DNA of 64,000 nucleotides, taken from assembly GCA_024405735.1 (NCBI GenBank), contig JAKSOF010000003.1, forward strand, positions 86,729 to 150,728, read 5' to 3'. Source of the stretch: Victivallaceae bacterium. GTDB taxonomy: Bacteria > Verrucomicrobiota > Lentisphaeria > Victivallales > Victivallaceae. Below are positions 25,593 through 34,844 of this stretch, one piece after another. The notes under the pieces are model-generated. The model worked only from the letters and a program-made list of their open reading frames with translations. It was not told where the DNA came from and did no database searches. The first letter of the stretch is position 1. Every line of letters begins with the position of its first letter. Made by a program: the position numbers and the translations under genes.

Positions 25593-27689
25593 TTATTTAT
25601 GATCCTGACAGTGACAGGCACCGTCTTCACAATCACAGTGGTCTTCTTCGCAAGTGCAATTTTCGTCTTCACAGCCGCAACCGCAGCCGTCGGCGGAATA
25701 AAATTCAATGATCTCCGCCGCGATGCTTTCGGGGGTGAAGCCGAATTTTCCGGCGAGCACCTTGTAGGGTGCCGACGCGCCGAAGTGATCGAGCCCGATC
25801 GCGAGCCCGCCCGCCCCGACGAAGCGGTGCCAGCCGTAGGTGGAACCGGCTTCGATCGACACGATCGCTTCGCAGTCGAACGGCAGGACTTTATCCTGAT
25901 ACTCGAAATCCTGCGCGAGAAAGAGTTCCTGGCTCGGCATCGAAACGACGCGGATCTTGTTGCCATCCCGACGCAGGATCTCCGCCGCGCCGAGCGCGAG
26001 GTTGACTTCACTGCCCGTCGCGAGGAGCACCAGTTCAAAATCCTCCTCATCGGAAACGACGAATGCGCCGCGCGCCACGTCGACGTTTGCCGCCGTCTTT
26101 TCATCGTAGACGGCGACATCCTGACGCGTGAGCAACAAGGCGACGGGACCGTCCGCCTGGAGCGCGTACGCCCACGCCTGCGCCGTTTCGTGCGCATCGC
26201 CGGGACGGATCACCGTCAAACCGGGGATCGAGCGGAGCATCGTGATCTGCTCGACCGGTTCGTGGGTGGGGCCGTCCTCGCCGACGTAGAAACTGTCGTG
26301 CGTAAAGACGTAGATCACGTGCAACTGCTGAAGCGCCGCCAGCCGGATCGCGGGTTTCATATAATCCGCAAAGACGAAAAAGGTCGCGCAATAGGGGATC
26401 GCCGTCCCGTAAAGCGCCATGCCGTTGGCGGCGAGCGCCATACCGAGTTCGCGCACGCCGAAGTGGAGATTGCGTCCGGCGGGATTTTCCGCCGTGAAGT
26501 CGCCGGAATCCTTGATCACGGTCTTGTTGGAAGGACCGAGGTCGGCGGAGCCGCCGAGAAGCGAGGGCACCTGCGCCGCCGCGACCTGCAATGCCGCGCC
26601 GCTTGCTGCGCGCGTAGCGACCGCTTTGTCGTACGGTACGCCGGAGGCGATTTTTTCCTGAATGTCCGCCGGGACTTCGCGTCCGAGGAACTGGTAGATC
26701 TTGTGGGCGCGCAGGGGATCGGCGTCGAGGAAATTCTGGAAATCTTTTTCCCACTGCGCGGCGGCGGCGACGTTTTCTTTCGCGCGCTCCGCACAGAATG
26801 CGCTCACCTTTTCGGGGATCGTGAAAGCGGGCAACTCCCAGTTGAGATTTTTGCGCAGTCCGGCAAGTTCCTCCTCGCCGAGCGGTTCGCCGTGACATTT
26901 GGCGAGCCCCGCCTTGGTCGGCGCGCCGTAACCGATCGTCGAATGCCCGATGATGAGCGTCGGGCGGCCGTCGGACTTCTGCGCCTGACGGAGCGCGTCG
27001 TCGCACTGACCGAAATCGTTGGCGTTGCCGATCTCGATGACGCGCCAGTTCTGCGCGGCAAAACGCGCGCCGACGTTTTCGGTAAAGGCGAGATCGCAAC
27101 TGCCCTCGATGGAAACGCGGTTGCTGTCGTAGTAGACGATCAATTCGTCGAGTTTCAAGTGTCCCGCAAGCGAAGCGGATTCCTGCGTACAGCCTTCCAT
27201 CATACAGCCGTCGCCGCAGATCACATAGATTTTCTGCGCGTCAAAGAGACCGCTCTTGTCCAATCCGGTCGAAGATACGAAATTGCGCTTGGCGATCGCC
27301 ATGCCGACCGCCGAGGAAAATCCGCTGCCGAGGGGCCCTGTCGTGATGTCGACGCCGTCGGTATGACCGTATTCGGGATGACCGGGCGTGAGACTTCCCC
27401 ACTGGCGGAATTCTTTGATGTCGTCCATCGTCAGACCGAAACCGAAAAGATGGAGCATCGAGTACAGCAGCATCGACGCGTGTCCGCCCGAAAGGACGAA
27501 GCGGTCGCGGCCGATCCACTTGGGATTTTCGGGGTTGAAGCGCAGATATTTGCTCCAAAGCGCAAAGGCGAAATCCGCACACCCGAGCGGCATCCCCGGA
27601 TGGCCTGATTTCGCCTTTTGGATCGCTTCCGCCGAAAGCACGCGGATGGCGTCGGCGGACAACTTCATCAGCTGCGGATCGTAATTCAT
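25593..27689 (-). CDS. tkt: Transketolase with an unusual Cys-rich C-terminal tail
   Basis: A 698-residue thiamine diphosphate enzyme of the pentose phosphate pathway. SGHPGMPLGCADFAF and GPLGSGFSSAVGMA are family blocks, GDGCMMEGC begins the ThDP motif, and FVFADYMKPAIRLAAL and THDSFYVGEDGPTHEP mark the pyrimidine domain with the catalytic His and Glu. A third domain follows. After the usual end there is an acidic tail of about 30 residues with nine Cys in Cys-X-Cys pairs (CGCGC, CTC, CDC, CHC) plus two His. That composition suggests metal binding and is not part of the family. ATG 27689 has AAGGA six bases upstream. Confidence 0.94.
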   Translation of the reverse strand: MNYDPQLMKLSADAIRVLSAEAIQKAKSGHPGMPLGCADFAFALWSKYLRFNPENPKWIGRDRFVLSGGHASMLLYSMLHLFGFGLTMDDIKEFRQWGSLTPGHPEYGHTDGVDITTGPLGSGFSSAVGMAIAKRNFVSSTGLDKSGLFDAQKIYVICGDGCMMEGCTQESASLAGHLKLDELIVYYDSNRVSIEGSCDLAFTENVGARFAAQNWRVIEIGNANDFGQCDDALRQAQKSDGRPTLIIGHSTIGYGAPTKAGLAKCHGEPLGEEELAGLRKNLNWELPAFTIPEKVSAFCAERAKENVAAAAQWEKDFQNFLDADPLRAHKIYQFLGREVPADIQEKIASGVPYDKAVATRAASGAALQVAAAQVPSLLGGSADLGPSNKTVIKDSGDFTAENPAGRNLHFGVRELGMALAANGMALYGTAIPYCATFFVFADYMKPAIRLAALQQLHVIYVFTHDSFYVGEDGPTHEPVEQITMLRSIPGLTVIRPGDAHETAQAWAYALQADGPVALLLTRQDVAVYDEKTAANVDVARGAFVVSDEEDFELVLLATGSEVNLALGAAEILRRDGNKIRVVSMPSQELFLAQDFEYQDKVLPFDCEAIVSIEAGSTYGWHRFVGAGGLAIGLDHFGASAPYKVLAGKFGFTPESIAAEIIEFYSADGCGCGCEDENCTCEEDHCDCEDGACHCQDHK

Positions 27690-27833
27690 CTCATATCCTT
27701 TCAAATTTTTCAGTTTTACAACTGGTAAATTACAAGTTTTGCGCTATCTTTTATATAGAACAAATTTGTTTGACGATATTCTCAATGATATAAAGTAACA
27801 CACAGACCTCTTAAAAGCAAGAACGAAACGAAG

Positions 27834-28850
27834 ATGACCGAAAGATTTATCACTTCTTCCCTGAACAAGCGCGACCCGGCGCGCGAAAACTCGTTGCGTC
27901 CGCCCACTTTTGCCGAATTTCCCGGTCAGCAGCGCGTCAAGGAGCAACTGGAGCTTTTTGTGCGCGCCGCCCGCGAACGCGACGAAGCGCTCGACCACAT
28001 CCTCCTGAGCGGGCCTCCGGGACTGGGCAAGACGACGCTCGCCTACATCATCGCCAACGAGCGCGGCACCCATCTCAAAAGTTCGAGCGGTCCCGCGATC
28101 GAAAAACCGGGCGATCTCGCCGGCTTGCTCACCTCGCTGGAACCGGGCGACGTGCTTTTCATCGACGAGATCCACCGCCTCAGCACCGCCGTCGAAGAAT
28201 ATCTTTACAGCGCGATGGAGGATTTTTTCATCGACATCATGCTGGAGCAGGGCGCGGGTGCGCGCTCGGTGCGCCTCAACATCCCCCGCTTCACGCTGAT
28301 CGGCGCGACGACGCGGCAGGGAATGCTCTCGTCGCCGCTGCGCGCGCGCTTCGGCTTGAATATCCGCCTCGACTATTACGAAACGGAAAGCCTCTGCAAA
28401 ATTCTGCGCCGCTCGGCGAATCTGCTTGACGTCGAGCTCGACGACGAGGGCGCGCTGGAAATCGCCGGACGCTGTCGCGGCACCCCGCGCATCGCCAACA
28501 ATCTTTTGCGCCGCGCCCGCGACTACGCACAGGTGCGCGCCGACAAAAAGATCACGGGCAAGGTCGCTTCCGACGCGCTGCAGATGCTCCAGATCGACAG
28601 CGACGGTCTGGACGATATGGACTTGCGCATCCTCGAAGTCATCATCGCCAATTTCCGCGGCGGTCCGGTCGGGCTGAAAAACATCGCGGTATCCGTCGGC
28701 GAGGAGGAAGATTCCATCGAGGAAGTCTACGAACCCTTTCTCATCCAGCGCGGTTATCTTGTGCGCACCCCCAAGGGGCGTGTCGCCACCCCCAAGGCGT
28801 GGCAAAAACTCGGCATCGACCGCGCGACCGGAAGCGACGAATTATTTTAA
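27834..28850 (+). CDS. ruvB: Holliday junction branch migration helicase RuvB
   Basis: A 338-residue AAA+ motor that drives branch migration with Ruv[20 protein letters not shown] is the N-terminal signature. Walker A is [13 protein letters not shown], Walker B is [11 protein letters not shown], sensor 1 is [12 protein letters not shown], the Arg finger region is SPLRARFG, and the C-terminal winged helix ends with [10 protein letters not shown]. ruvA and ruvC are not in the window. It is divergent from the transketolase gene across 144 bases and heads a three-gene unit. Confidence 0.96.
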   Translation: MTERFITSSLNKRDPARENSLRPPTFAEFPGQQRVKEQLELFVRAARERDEALDHILLSGPPGLGKTTLAYIIANERGTHLKSSSGPAIEKPGDLAGLLTSLEPGDVLFIDEIHRLSTAVEEYLYSAMEDFFIDIMLEQGAGARSVRLNIPRFTLIGATTRQGMLSSPLRARFGLNIRLDYYETESLCKILRRSANLLDVELDDEGALEIAGRCRGTPRIANNLLRRARDYAQVRADKKITGKVASDALQMLQIDSDGLDDMDLRILEVIIANFRGGPVGLKNIAVSVGEEEDSIEEVYEPFLIQRGYLVRTPKGRVATPKAWQKLGIDRATGSDELF

Positions 28851-28868
28851 TTTTCAGGAGATTTCACA

Positions 28869-29588
28869 ATGGCACACCCCTGGCTCGGCAAACTTCTCGA
28901 ATTGCAAACGTGCGATCTGCGTATTTTCACCAACAAGCGGAAACTTGATTCGCTCCCCGGCGACCTCAAGGAACTTCTCGGCAAACGCGATGCGCTGCTC
29001 AAGGCGGTCGACGATGCCGCCAAGTGTGTGAAAAAGATCGAACTTGAGATCAAAACGGGCGAATCCGACATCAAAAAACTCGACGAGGACAACCGCAAAT
29101 TGCAGCAGCAGTCCGCGATGGTCAAAAAGAATACCGAATATCAGGCGATGCTCGCGACGATCGAGGACAACAAACGCAAGACGGGCGAGATCGAGGAAGA
29201 GATCCTCGCCAAATTCGACGATTTGGAAAACGCCAAGCGTGAATTCAACCGCGTCAAGCAGGAAAATGCCGCCGCGCTCAAAATGGTCAAAGCCGATTTC
29301 GATGACGTCGTCGCCTTTGGCGATACGCTCAAAAAGGAGTTGGCAACTTTGGAAAAAGAGCGTCCCGCCAAGGTCAACGGCATCATTCCGGACGTTTTGC
29401 GCCGCTATGCGGCGCTGATGAAAAAACCGGAAACGGGTGCGCCCGTCTGCGTGGTCGAAAACGGCATCTGTACGCGCTGTCACATGCGCGTCACCGCCCA
29501 GACTCTCAATCAGCTTCAAAAAGGCGAAGTCGCCGAGTGCGACAACTGTCAGGGGATGCTCTACGATCCGGAGCGCGTCGAACTTTGA
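28869..29588 (+). CDS. Coiled-coil protein with C4 zinc ribbon
   Basis: A 239-residue protein. Residues ~10-170 form a long antiparallel coiled coil (Lys/Glu/Leu heptads such as KKLDEDNRKLQQQ). The C-terminus has a zinc ribbon with CTRCHMRV and CDNCQGML. This is the widespread bacterial C4-type zinc-ribbon family (CT398/YbgI-like architecture), whose function is poorly defined. AGGAG precedes the ATG by seven bases. It sits between ruvB and dinG with gaps of 18 and 19 bases, so a role in DNA or RNA metabolism is possible but unproven. Confidence 0.8.
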   Translation: MAHPWLGKLLELQTCDLRIFTNKRKLDSLPGDLKELLGKRDALLKAVDDAAKCVKKIELEIKTGESDIKKLDEDNRKLQQQSAMVKKNTEYQAMLATIEDNKRKTGEIEEEILAKFDDLENAKREFNRVKQENAAALKMVKADFDDVVAFGDTLKKELATLEKERPAKVNGIIPDVLRRYAALMKKPETGAPVCVVENGICTRCHMRVTAQTLNQLQKGEVAECDNCQGMLYDPERVEL

Positions 29589-29607
29589 TCTCTCTGCCGT
29601 TTTTCCG

Positions 29608-31656
29608 ATGATGGACGAAACTGATTTTCCCGTCGACGACTTTGCCGCCGATTTTGACATTGCGGATTGCGAGGTCGAGTACGAGGTCGACAAGCGCCCC
29701 GACATTTCGACGCTGGAGGAGGGATGCCGTACCTTTTTTTCTCCGGGCGGCCCGTTGCAAAGCGCAATGCCGGACGGCGAAGAGCGTCCGCAACAACTGG
29801 AAATGGCGCTCGCCATTTCGCGCGCGCTTGCCAAAGGCGCCAACTGCTGTATCGAGGCGCCGACCGGAGTCGGCAAGAGTTTCGCCTATTTGGTCCCGCT
29901 TTTTGAACGTGCGCGTCTGGCGGGCCGCTGTGCGCTGATCACGACGGAAACCATCCATTTGCAGGAGCAGTTGATCGAAAAGGACATCCCGTTTTTAAGC
30001 GAAGTGATGGGCATCCCGATCAAAGCCGCGCTCGCGAAAGGCCGTCGCAACTACTTGTGCCGCAGGCGCTTTGCCCTTCTTACCGGAGAGCAGCGCGATG
30101 CGCTTCTGCCGCTGCCTTCCCTTGTCGGCGACGTCGCCAGGATCACTTCCGCGCTCGAAAACGGCGCCGGCGGCGAACGCGACGATCCCGATTTCCGCGT
30201 CGATCCCGCGACGTGGGATCTCGTTTGCTGTGAAGTCGGCAACTGCCTCGGCGGAAAGTGCGAATTTTTCCGCGAATGCGCTTATATGCGCGCCCGCAGG
30301 AAATGGGAGGAAGCGGACATCGTCGTCGCCAATCACGCGCTCTTTTTCACCGATCTCGCGATGCGTTGCGGCGAAGGGACGGCGGGGACGCTTCTGCCCA
30401 ACTACGGCGCCGTATTGATCGACGAAGCGCACACGCTGGAGGACAACGCCGCCGACCATCTGGGGCTTCATATTTCCAAAGCGGGCGTGTTGCACGCTCT
30501 CAACAAACTTTACAATCCCGAAAACGTCCGCGGGCTCCTCGTCCGCAACGGCATCAATCCCGCGCTCCGCGCCGCCGTCGCCAGTTGCCGCGACGAAGCC
30601 TACGGCTGGTTCGCCCCCTATGAAAATCTGCTTCAGCAATGCCACGAAAGCGCGCTTGCCGTCAACCGCCCGATCCAGGACAGTCCGAATTTCCAGACGC
30701 AGTTGAGCGCGCTGATCGAAGATCTCTCGGTCGCCGTGGAACGCGAGGAAGAACCGGGATACCGCACGGAATTGGAAAGCGCAGTCAACCGCTGCCGCGA
30801 AATCATCGACGCCGTCGATGCTTTCCGCACCCGGAAACTGCCCGATACGGTTTACTATGCGGAAAACGAGCGCGCGCAGATCTCGCTCCACGGGACGCCG
30901 CTCAACATCGCCGAAGCGCTGGGCGAGATCCTTTTCAATCAGGACTTTCCCGTCATTTTGTGCAGTGCGACGCTGACCGTCCGCAAACACTTCGACTACT
31001 ACTTTTCGCGCTCCGGCTTCACCAACGGAGAGTCGCTCCGGCTGGATTCCCCCTTTGCGGCGGATCAGGCGCGTTTCCGCGCAGTGCGACGCTTTCCCGA
31101 TCCCTCGACGCCGGAATTCACCGACGCGCTGATCGGGATACTGCCGGAACTCATCGCCGAAACCGACGGCAAAAGTTTCGTCCTTTTCACCAGTTATCAG
31201 CAGATGCGCCGATGCGCCGACGCGCTCCGCGACGAATTTGCCGGCCGCAACTGGCAGTTGCTCGTGCAAGGCGGGGAACTCTCCCGTTATCAGATGTTGA
31301 GGGAATTCAAACGCGACGTCAACTCCGTCCTTTTCGGCACCGACAGTTTCTGGACGGGAGTCGACGTGCCGGGCGAAGCGTTAAGTCAGGTGATCGTCAC
31401 CAAACTGCCGTTTGCCGTCCCGAGCCATCCGCTGATCGCGGCGCGCATCGACCGCATCCGTCAGCAGGGAAAAAGTCCTTTCGGCGAATACAATCTGCCG
31501 GAAGCCGTTCTGAAATTCCGGCAGGGGATCGGCAGACTGATCCGCCGCCGCACCGACCACGGGATCATCACCTGCCTCGACCCGCGGCTGCTGACCAAAA
31601 GTTACGGGCGGGCGTTTCTGGAATCGATCCCCTATCCGCTGGAGATCATCGGATAG
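29608..31656 (+). CDS. DinG/XPD-family helicase with Fe-S cluster
   Basis: A 682-residue superfamily 2 helicase. Walker A is EAPTGVGKSFAYLVP, the DEAH box is VLIDEAHTLEDNAAD, and the C-terminal motifs are SFWTGVDVPG and KFRQGIGRLIRRRTD. Four Cys between motifs I and II (CCEVGNC, GGKCEFFRECAY) fit the 4Fe-4S site of XPD/DinG enzymes. An acidic N-terminal extension of about 60 residues precedes the helicase core. An upstream frame inside the zinc-ribbon gene is not used; ATG 29608 gives the compact gene. It ends three bases from the convergent mcsB stop. Confidence 0.9.
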   Translation: MMDETDFPVDDFAADFDIADCEVEYEVDKRPDISTLEEGCRTFFSPGGPLQSAMPDGEERPQQLEMALAISRALAKGANCCIEAPTGVGKSFAYLVPLFERARLAGRCALITTETIHLQEQLIEKDIPFLSEVMGIPIKAALAKGRRNYLCRRRFALLTGEQRDALLPLPSLVGDVARITSALENGAGGERDDPDFRVDPATWDLVCCEVGNCLGGKCEFFRECAYMRARRKWEEADIVVANHALFFTDLAMRCGEGTAGTLLPNYGAVLIDEAHTLEDNAADHLGLHISKAGVLHALNKLYNPENVRGLLVRNGINPALRAAVASCRDEAYGWFAPYENLLQQCHESALAVNRPIQDSPNFQTQLSALIEDLSVAVEREEEPGYRTELESAVNRCREIIDAVDAFRTRKLPDTVYYAENERAQISLHGTPLNIAEALGEILFNQDFPVILCSATLTVRKHFDYYFSRSGFTNGESLRLDSPFAADQARFRAVRRFPDPSTPEFTDALIGILPELIAETDGKSFVLFTSYQQMRRCADALRDEFAGRNWQLLVQGGELSRYQMLREFKRDVNSVLFGTDSFWTGVDVPGEALSQVIVTKLPFAVPSHPLIAARIDRIRQQGKSPFGEYNLPEAVLKFRQGIGRLIRRRTDHGIITCLDPRLLTKSYGRAFLESIPYPLEIIG

Positions 31657-31659
31657 TCA

Positions 31660-32727
31660 CTACATGCCGGCGCGCAATTTTTCGCGGCAGAGCGCGGCGC
31701 GCTGGATGTCGCGGTCGTTTCCCGTCAGGATATGCCCGGTCAATTTCTGCAAATGGGCGTTCTGGATGGAGAGCCACAGCGTGTTGACCGTCGCGCAGTC
31801 GAGGCGGTCGAAAAGTTTCATATCGACGCCCGCGCGCAATCCGGAAAGATAATTGAGCGCGTCGTTTCCGGTCAGTTTGTAGGCGTAACGCAGGATCCCG
31901 AAACTTCTGCCGACGAAATCAAGCCAGCCGTAGCGGTCTTTTTCGAGCAACTGGATCCGCGCGTTGCGCTCGAAATTGATCAACTGGTCGATCACGGCGG
32001 AAAAACGCTCGATGATCTCCTCCTCGCTTTCGCCGAGCGTGGACTGATTGGAGACCTGATAGAAATTGCCGCGGTTCTCGCTTCCCTCGCCATTCATGCC
32101 GCGGACGGCGAGATTGAGTTTGTTGATCCCCTGGATCGTCGCGCCGATGCGTCCGGAAAGGGTCAATGCCGGCAGATGGAGCATCACCGAAGCGCGCATT
32201 CCGGTACCGACGTTGGTGGGACAACTCGTCAGATAGCCGAGTTTTTTATCAAAGGCGAAATGAAGCTTTTTCGCCAGCCGGTCGTCGATGGCGCTTGCCG
32301 AAGCGAATAATTCGCGCAGACAGAATCCGGGGGAGATCGCCTGCAAACGCAAGTGATCCTCTTCGTTGATCATCAGCGAAAGTTTTTCGTCTTCGCGGAC
32401 GATGAGGGCGGCTCCCTGCGGGCGGTCGACGAATTCGCGGCTGGCGAGGTGACGCTCAAAGAGGATCTCGCGGTCGAGCGGAGGCAGATTTTCCATTTCA
32501 AAAAGATGAAGTTTCCCGCCGAAACTCCGGCTGTTGACGGCGGAAACGACGCGTTCGGCGACCACGCGGCGGCAATCGGCGTCGGCGGAGGACGGGAATG
32601 GAGTCCCGGCAAGGTTGCGGGCAAGCCGGATCCGGCTGGAAATGGCGATGTCGCATCCGGCATCAGCCAAAGCGAGAAAACTTGCGCCGTTTTCAAGCAG
32701 GAAATCGACGTTTTTTTCGGGAATCAT
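31660..32727 (-). CDS. mcsB: Protein arginine kinase McsB
   Basis: A 355-residue guanido-kinase-like enzyme that phosphorylates Arg on proteins and tags them for ClpCP degradation in Firmicutes. Family segments are ISSRIRLARNLAGTPFP (substrate loop), LTSCPTNVGTGMRASVMLHL with the catalytic Cys in SCPTNVGTG, and RGMNGEGSENRGNFYQVSN. The ATG overlaps the McsA stop by one base (TGATG) with GGAGGA upstream. No CtsR or ClpC gene is next to it, unlike the Bacillus operon; control probably comes from the long serA transcript. Confidence 0.94.
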   Translation of the reverse strand: MIPEKNVDFLLENGASFLALADAGCDIAISSRIRLARNLAGTPFPSSADADCRRVVAERVVSAVNSRSFGGKLHLFEMENLPPLDREILFERHLASREFVDRPQGAALIVREDEKLSLMINEEDHLRLQAISPGFCLRELFASASAIDDRLAKKLHFAFDKKLGYLTSCPTNVGTGMRASVMLHLPALTLSGRIGATIQGINKLNLAVRGMNGEGSENRGNFYQVSNQSTLGESEEEIIERFSAVIDQLINFERNARIQLLEKDRYGWLDFVGRSFGILRYAYKLTGNDALNYLSGLRAGVDMKLFDRLDCATVNTLWLSIQNAHLQKLTGHILTGNDRDIQRAALCREKLRAGM

Positions 32728-33314
32728 CACTTTTCCTCCTTTTTCGTCCGGCTTGTCCGTTTGGGTTTCGCGGCGGACTTTTTCACCGGGGCCGCCAGTT
32801 TTTCCTCCAGACGGCGGATGTCGTCGCGGCAACGGGCGGCATCTTCGTACTCCTCGCGGCGGACAAGTTCCGCCAGAAGCGTTTTGAGTTTCCGCAACTT
32901 GAGTTCGTCATCGCCCTGATCGGCGCGGATGACGCCCGGACGTTTGCCGGCGTGAAGTTTGCCCTTTTGCACCTTGGAGATCACCTCCTCGATCATCGGA
33001 GCAAACGCTTCGTAACAATGGGGACAGCCGAGCTGTCCGTTGTGGGATTTGATTTTTTCGAGCGTCCATTGGCAGACGGGGCAGACGATGTGGCTTTCCG
33101 GCGTCTCCTTTGCCGTTTCCGCCGGAGCGGCGGCGGAGCCTGTCATTTTTTGAAAAAGCACCTCGGCGAGATTGAAACCGAGCGCGGCGAGCGCGCCGTG
33201 CGCTTCCTCGTGCTTGGCGCATTCGGCACACAAATTGGTCTTGACGCGCTTGCCGTTGTGAATCGTTTCGATATGGATCGTCGCTTCATTTTTTTTGCAT
33301 CGGTCACAAAGCAT
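32727..33314 (-). CDS. mcsA: McsA, zinc-finger activator of McsB
   Basis: A 195-residue protein. Two zinc-finger pairs are visible near the N-terminus (MLCDRCKKNEATIHI and NLCAECAKH) and another pair further on (CPVCQ, CPHCYEAF). A C-terminal UVR motif (LVRREEYEDAARCRDDIRRL) matches McsA. Basic residues end the protein. ATG 33314 is chosen because AAGGAGG lies six bases before it; ATG 33320 would sit directly on that site. The gene begins 11 bases inside the ttcA-like gene, so translation is coupled. Confidence 0.92.
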   Translation of the reverse strand: MLCDRCKKNEATIHIETIHNGKRVKTNLCAECAKHEEAHGALAALGFNLAEVLFQKMTGSAAAPAETAKETPESHIVCPVCQWTLEKIKSHNGQLGCPHCYEAFAPMIEEVISKVQKGKLHAGKRPGVIRADQGDDELKLRKLKTLLAELVRREEYEDAARCRDDIRRLEEKLAAPVKKSAAKPKRTSRTKKEEK

Positions 33315-34074
33315 TTTCATCCTCCTTATGTACGACATTGCCTCCGGCGAGGTGATCGGGTTCGATATGTGCAAAAGAACGCAATATGTTGGCGCGCACG
33401 TCGGGAATGCGCTCCGCGAGCGTATCGATCAGCGAACGGAAATAGTGCCGGTCGCCGCCGCGCAACTGCTCCTCAAAGGGGCAGTGGCCGCCGTCGGGCA
33501 GATCCAGTTGCGCCGCCGCGTCGGCGATCGCCGCTTCGGGAACGAGGATCAGCGGACGGATGACGCGCACCGCCGCCGCGCTCTGCGGCGGCACCACGGG
33601 CGCCATCGACGTCAACCCCTGTCCGCGGCAAAGGCTCATCCAAAACGAGGTGACGGCATCGTCGAGATGCTGTCCCAAACTCAATGCGCCGCACGACAAT
33701 TCGCGCGCAGTCTTATATAGATGTCCGCGCCGGAGCCGCGAACAAAGGACGCACGGCGCATCCTGCCACGCCTTTTCCCGGATGGCGGCATCGACGTCGC
33801 ACCTGACGATGTGATGCTCAATGCCGTAACGGCGGCAGAATTTTCCGGCACACGCCGCGTCGAATTCCGGATATCCGGGGTCAAACGTCGCCGCGACGAT
33901 TTCAAAGTCGATCGGCGCGACCTCGCGCAAATGCACGAGGACGTCGAGCATCACACAGCTGTCCTTGCCGCCGGAAAGCGCGACGAGGATGCGTTCGCCC
34001 TGCGCGATCATCCGGAAGCGGACGACCGCTTCTCCGGCGAGACGGTAGATTTTTTTCAAAGCGTCGGAAATCAT
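33304..34074 (-). CDS. ttcA: TtcA/TilS-type PP-loop tRNA thiolation ATPase
   Basis: A 256-residue N-type ATP pyrophosphatase. The PP-loop is ILVALSGGKDSCVMLD, the first Cys pair is DAPCVLCSRLRRG, and GQHLDDAVTSF matches the conserved GHH.DD. region. This arrangement fits TtcA (2-thiocytidine at tRNA position 32), an Fe-S enzyme. A third conserved Cys may be the one in GGHCPFEEQ. ATG 34074 makes an ATGA overlap with the sigma factor stop. TilS is less likely because of the CxxC. Confidence 0.85.
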   Translation of the reverse strand: MISDALKKIYRLAGEAVVRFRMIAQGERILVALSGGKDSCVMLDVLVHLREVAPIDFEIVAATFDPGYPEFDAACAGKFCRRYGIEHHIVRCDVDAAIREKAWQDAPCVLCSRLRRGHLYKTARELSCGALSLGQHLDDAVTSFWMSLCRGQGLTSMAPVVPPQSAAAVRVIRPLILVPEAAIADAAAQLDLPDGGHCPFEEQLRGGDRHYFRSLIDTLAERIPDVRANILRSFAHIEPDHLAGGNVVHKEDENAL

Positions 34075-34844
34075 TTTGCCTTGCGCATCCGTGTCTGCAA
34101 TTTTTTCAAAGCGATATTCTGCAACTGCCGGACGCGCTCGTTGGTGCATCCGATGGCGAGTCCGACCTCCTCCAATGTGCGGACCGCTTCGCCGTCAAGT
34201 CCGAAACGGAGCTGTAAGATACGCCGTTCCCTTTCCGGCAACTCCGACAGCAATTTCAGCAATTCATCAATATCCTCAAGTCGGATCTGCAGTTCGTCCG
34301 GGGCGGGGGTACGCTCGTCGGCGATGAAATCGAGAAATTCCGCTCCATCTTCGTCCTCTTTGCCGACCGCGGCGTTGAGTGATTGCATATCCCACCGGGG
34401 CGCGTGCCGCAAATGCCGGATCGTCGCCAAAGCCAGACGGCATTTTGCCGCCAGTTCCTCATCGGTGGGGGCGCGATGCAACTCGCAAATCAATTCACGC
34501 TCGACGCGCCGGATGCGTTGCCGGTACTGCAGCGTCCCGATGGGGATCCGGACGGTCTGCACCTGTTCGGCGATCGCCTGCCGGATCGCCTGTTTGATCC
34601 ACCAGGCGCTGTAAGTGCTGAATTTCGCCCCCTTGGCGGGGTCGTAACGCTTCGCCGCTGTCACCAGTCCGCGGTTGCCCTCGGAAACGAGATCCTCCCA
34701 CGGCAGACCGCGTCCGAGGAAATCGTTGGCGATTTTCAGCACCAGGCGCAGATTTTCCTGAATCAGCAATTCGGATTTCAGGCGATGCTCCGCTTCCGGC
34801 GTCAAGGTTTCCTTTTTTTGAAGTTGCCTGCCGACGGGACTCAA
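34071..34844 (-). CDS. Sigma-70 family alternative sigma factor
   Basis: A 257-residue sigma factor without region 1.1. Region 2 has LIQENLRLVLKIANDFLGRG and AAKRYDPAKGAKFSTYSAWW; region 3 has VRIPIGTLQYRQRIRRVERE; region 4 has LPERERRILQLRFGLDGE and CTNERVRQLQNIALKKLQ. It lacks the usual start of region 1.2. The only workable start is TTG 34844, as a stop lies just upstream in frame; it overlaps the purL stop (TTGA) and has AAAGGAG 13-14 bases away. Group 2 or an RpoS-like role is possible, but which promoters it reads is unknown. Confidence 0.88.
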   Translation of the reverse strand: MSPVGRQLQKKETLTPEAEHRLKSELLIQENLRLVLKIANDFLGRGLPWEDLVSEGNRGLVTAAKRYDPAKGAKFSTYSAWWIKQAIRQAIAEQVQTVRIPIGTLQYRQRIRRVERELICELHRAPTDEELAAKCRLALATIRHLRHAPRWDMQSLNAAVGKEDEDGAEFLDFIADERTPAPDELQIRLEDIDELLKLLSELPERERRILQLRFGLDGEAVRTLEEVGLAIGCTNERVRQLQNIALKKLQTRMRKAK

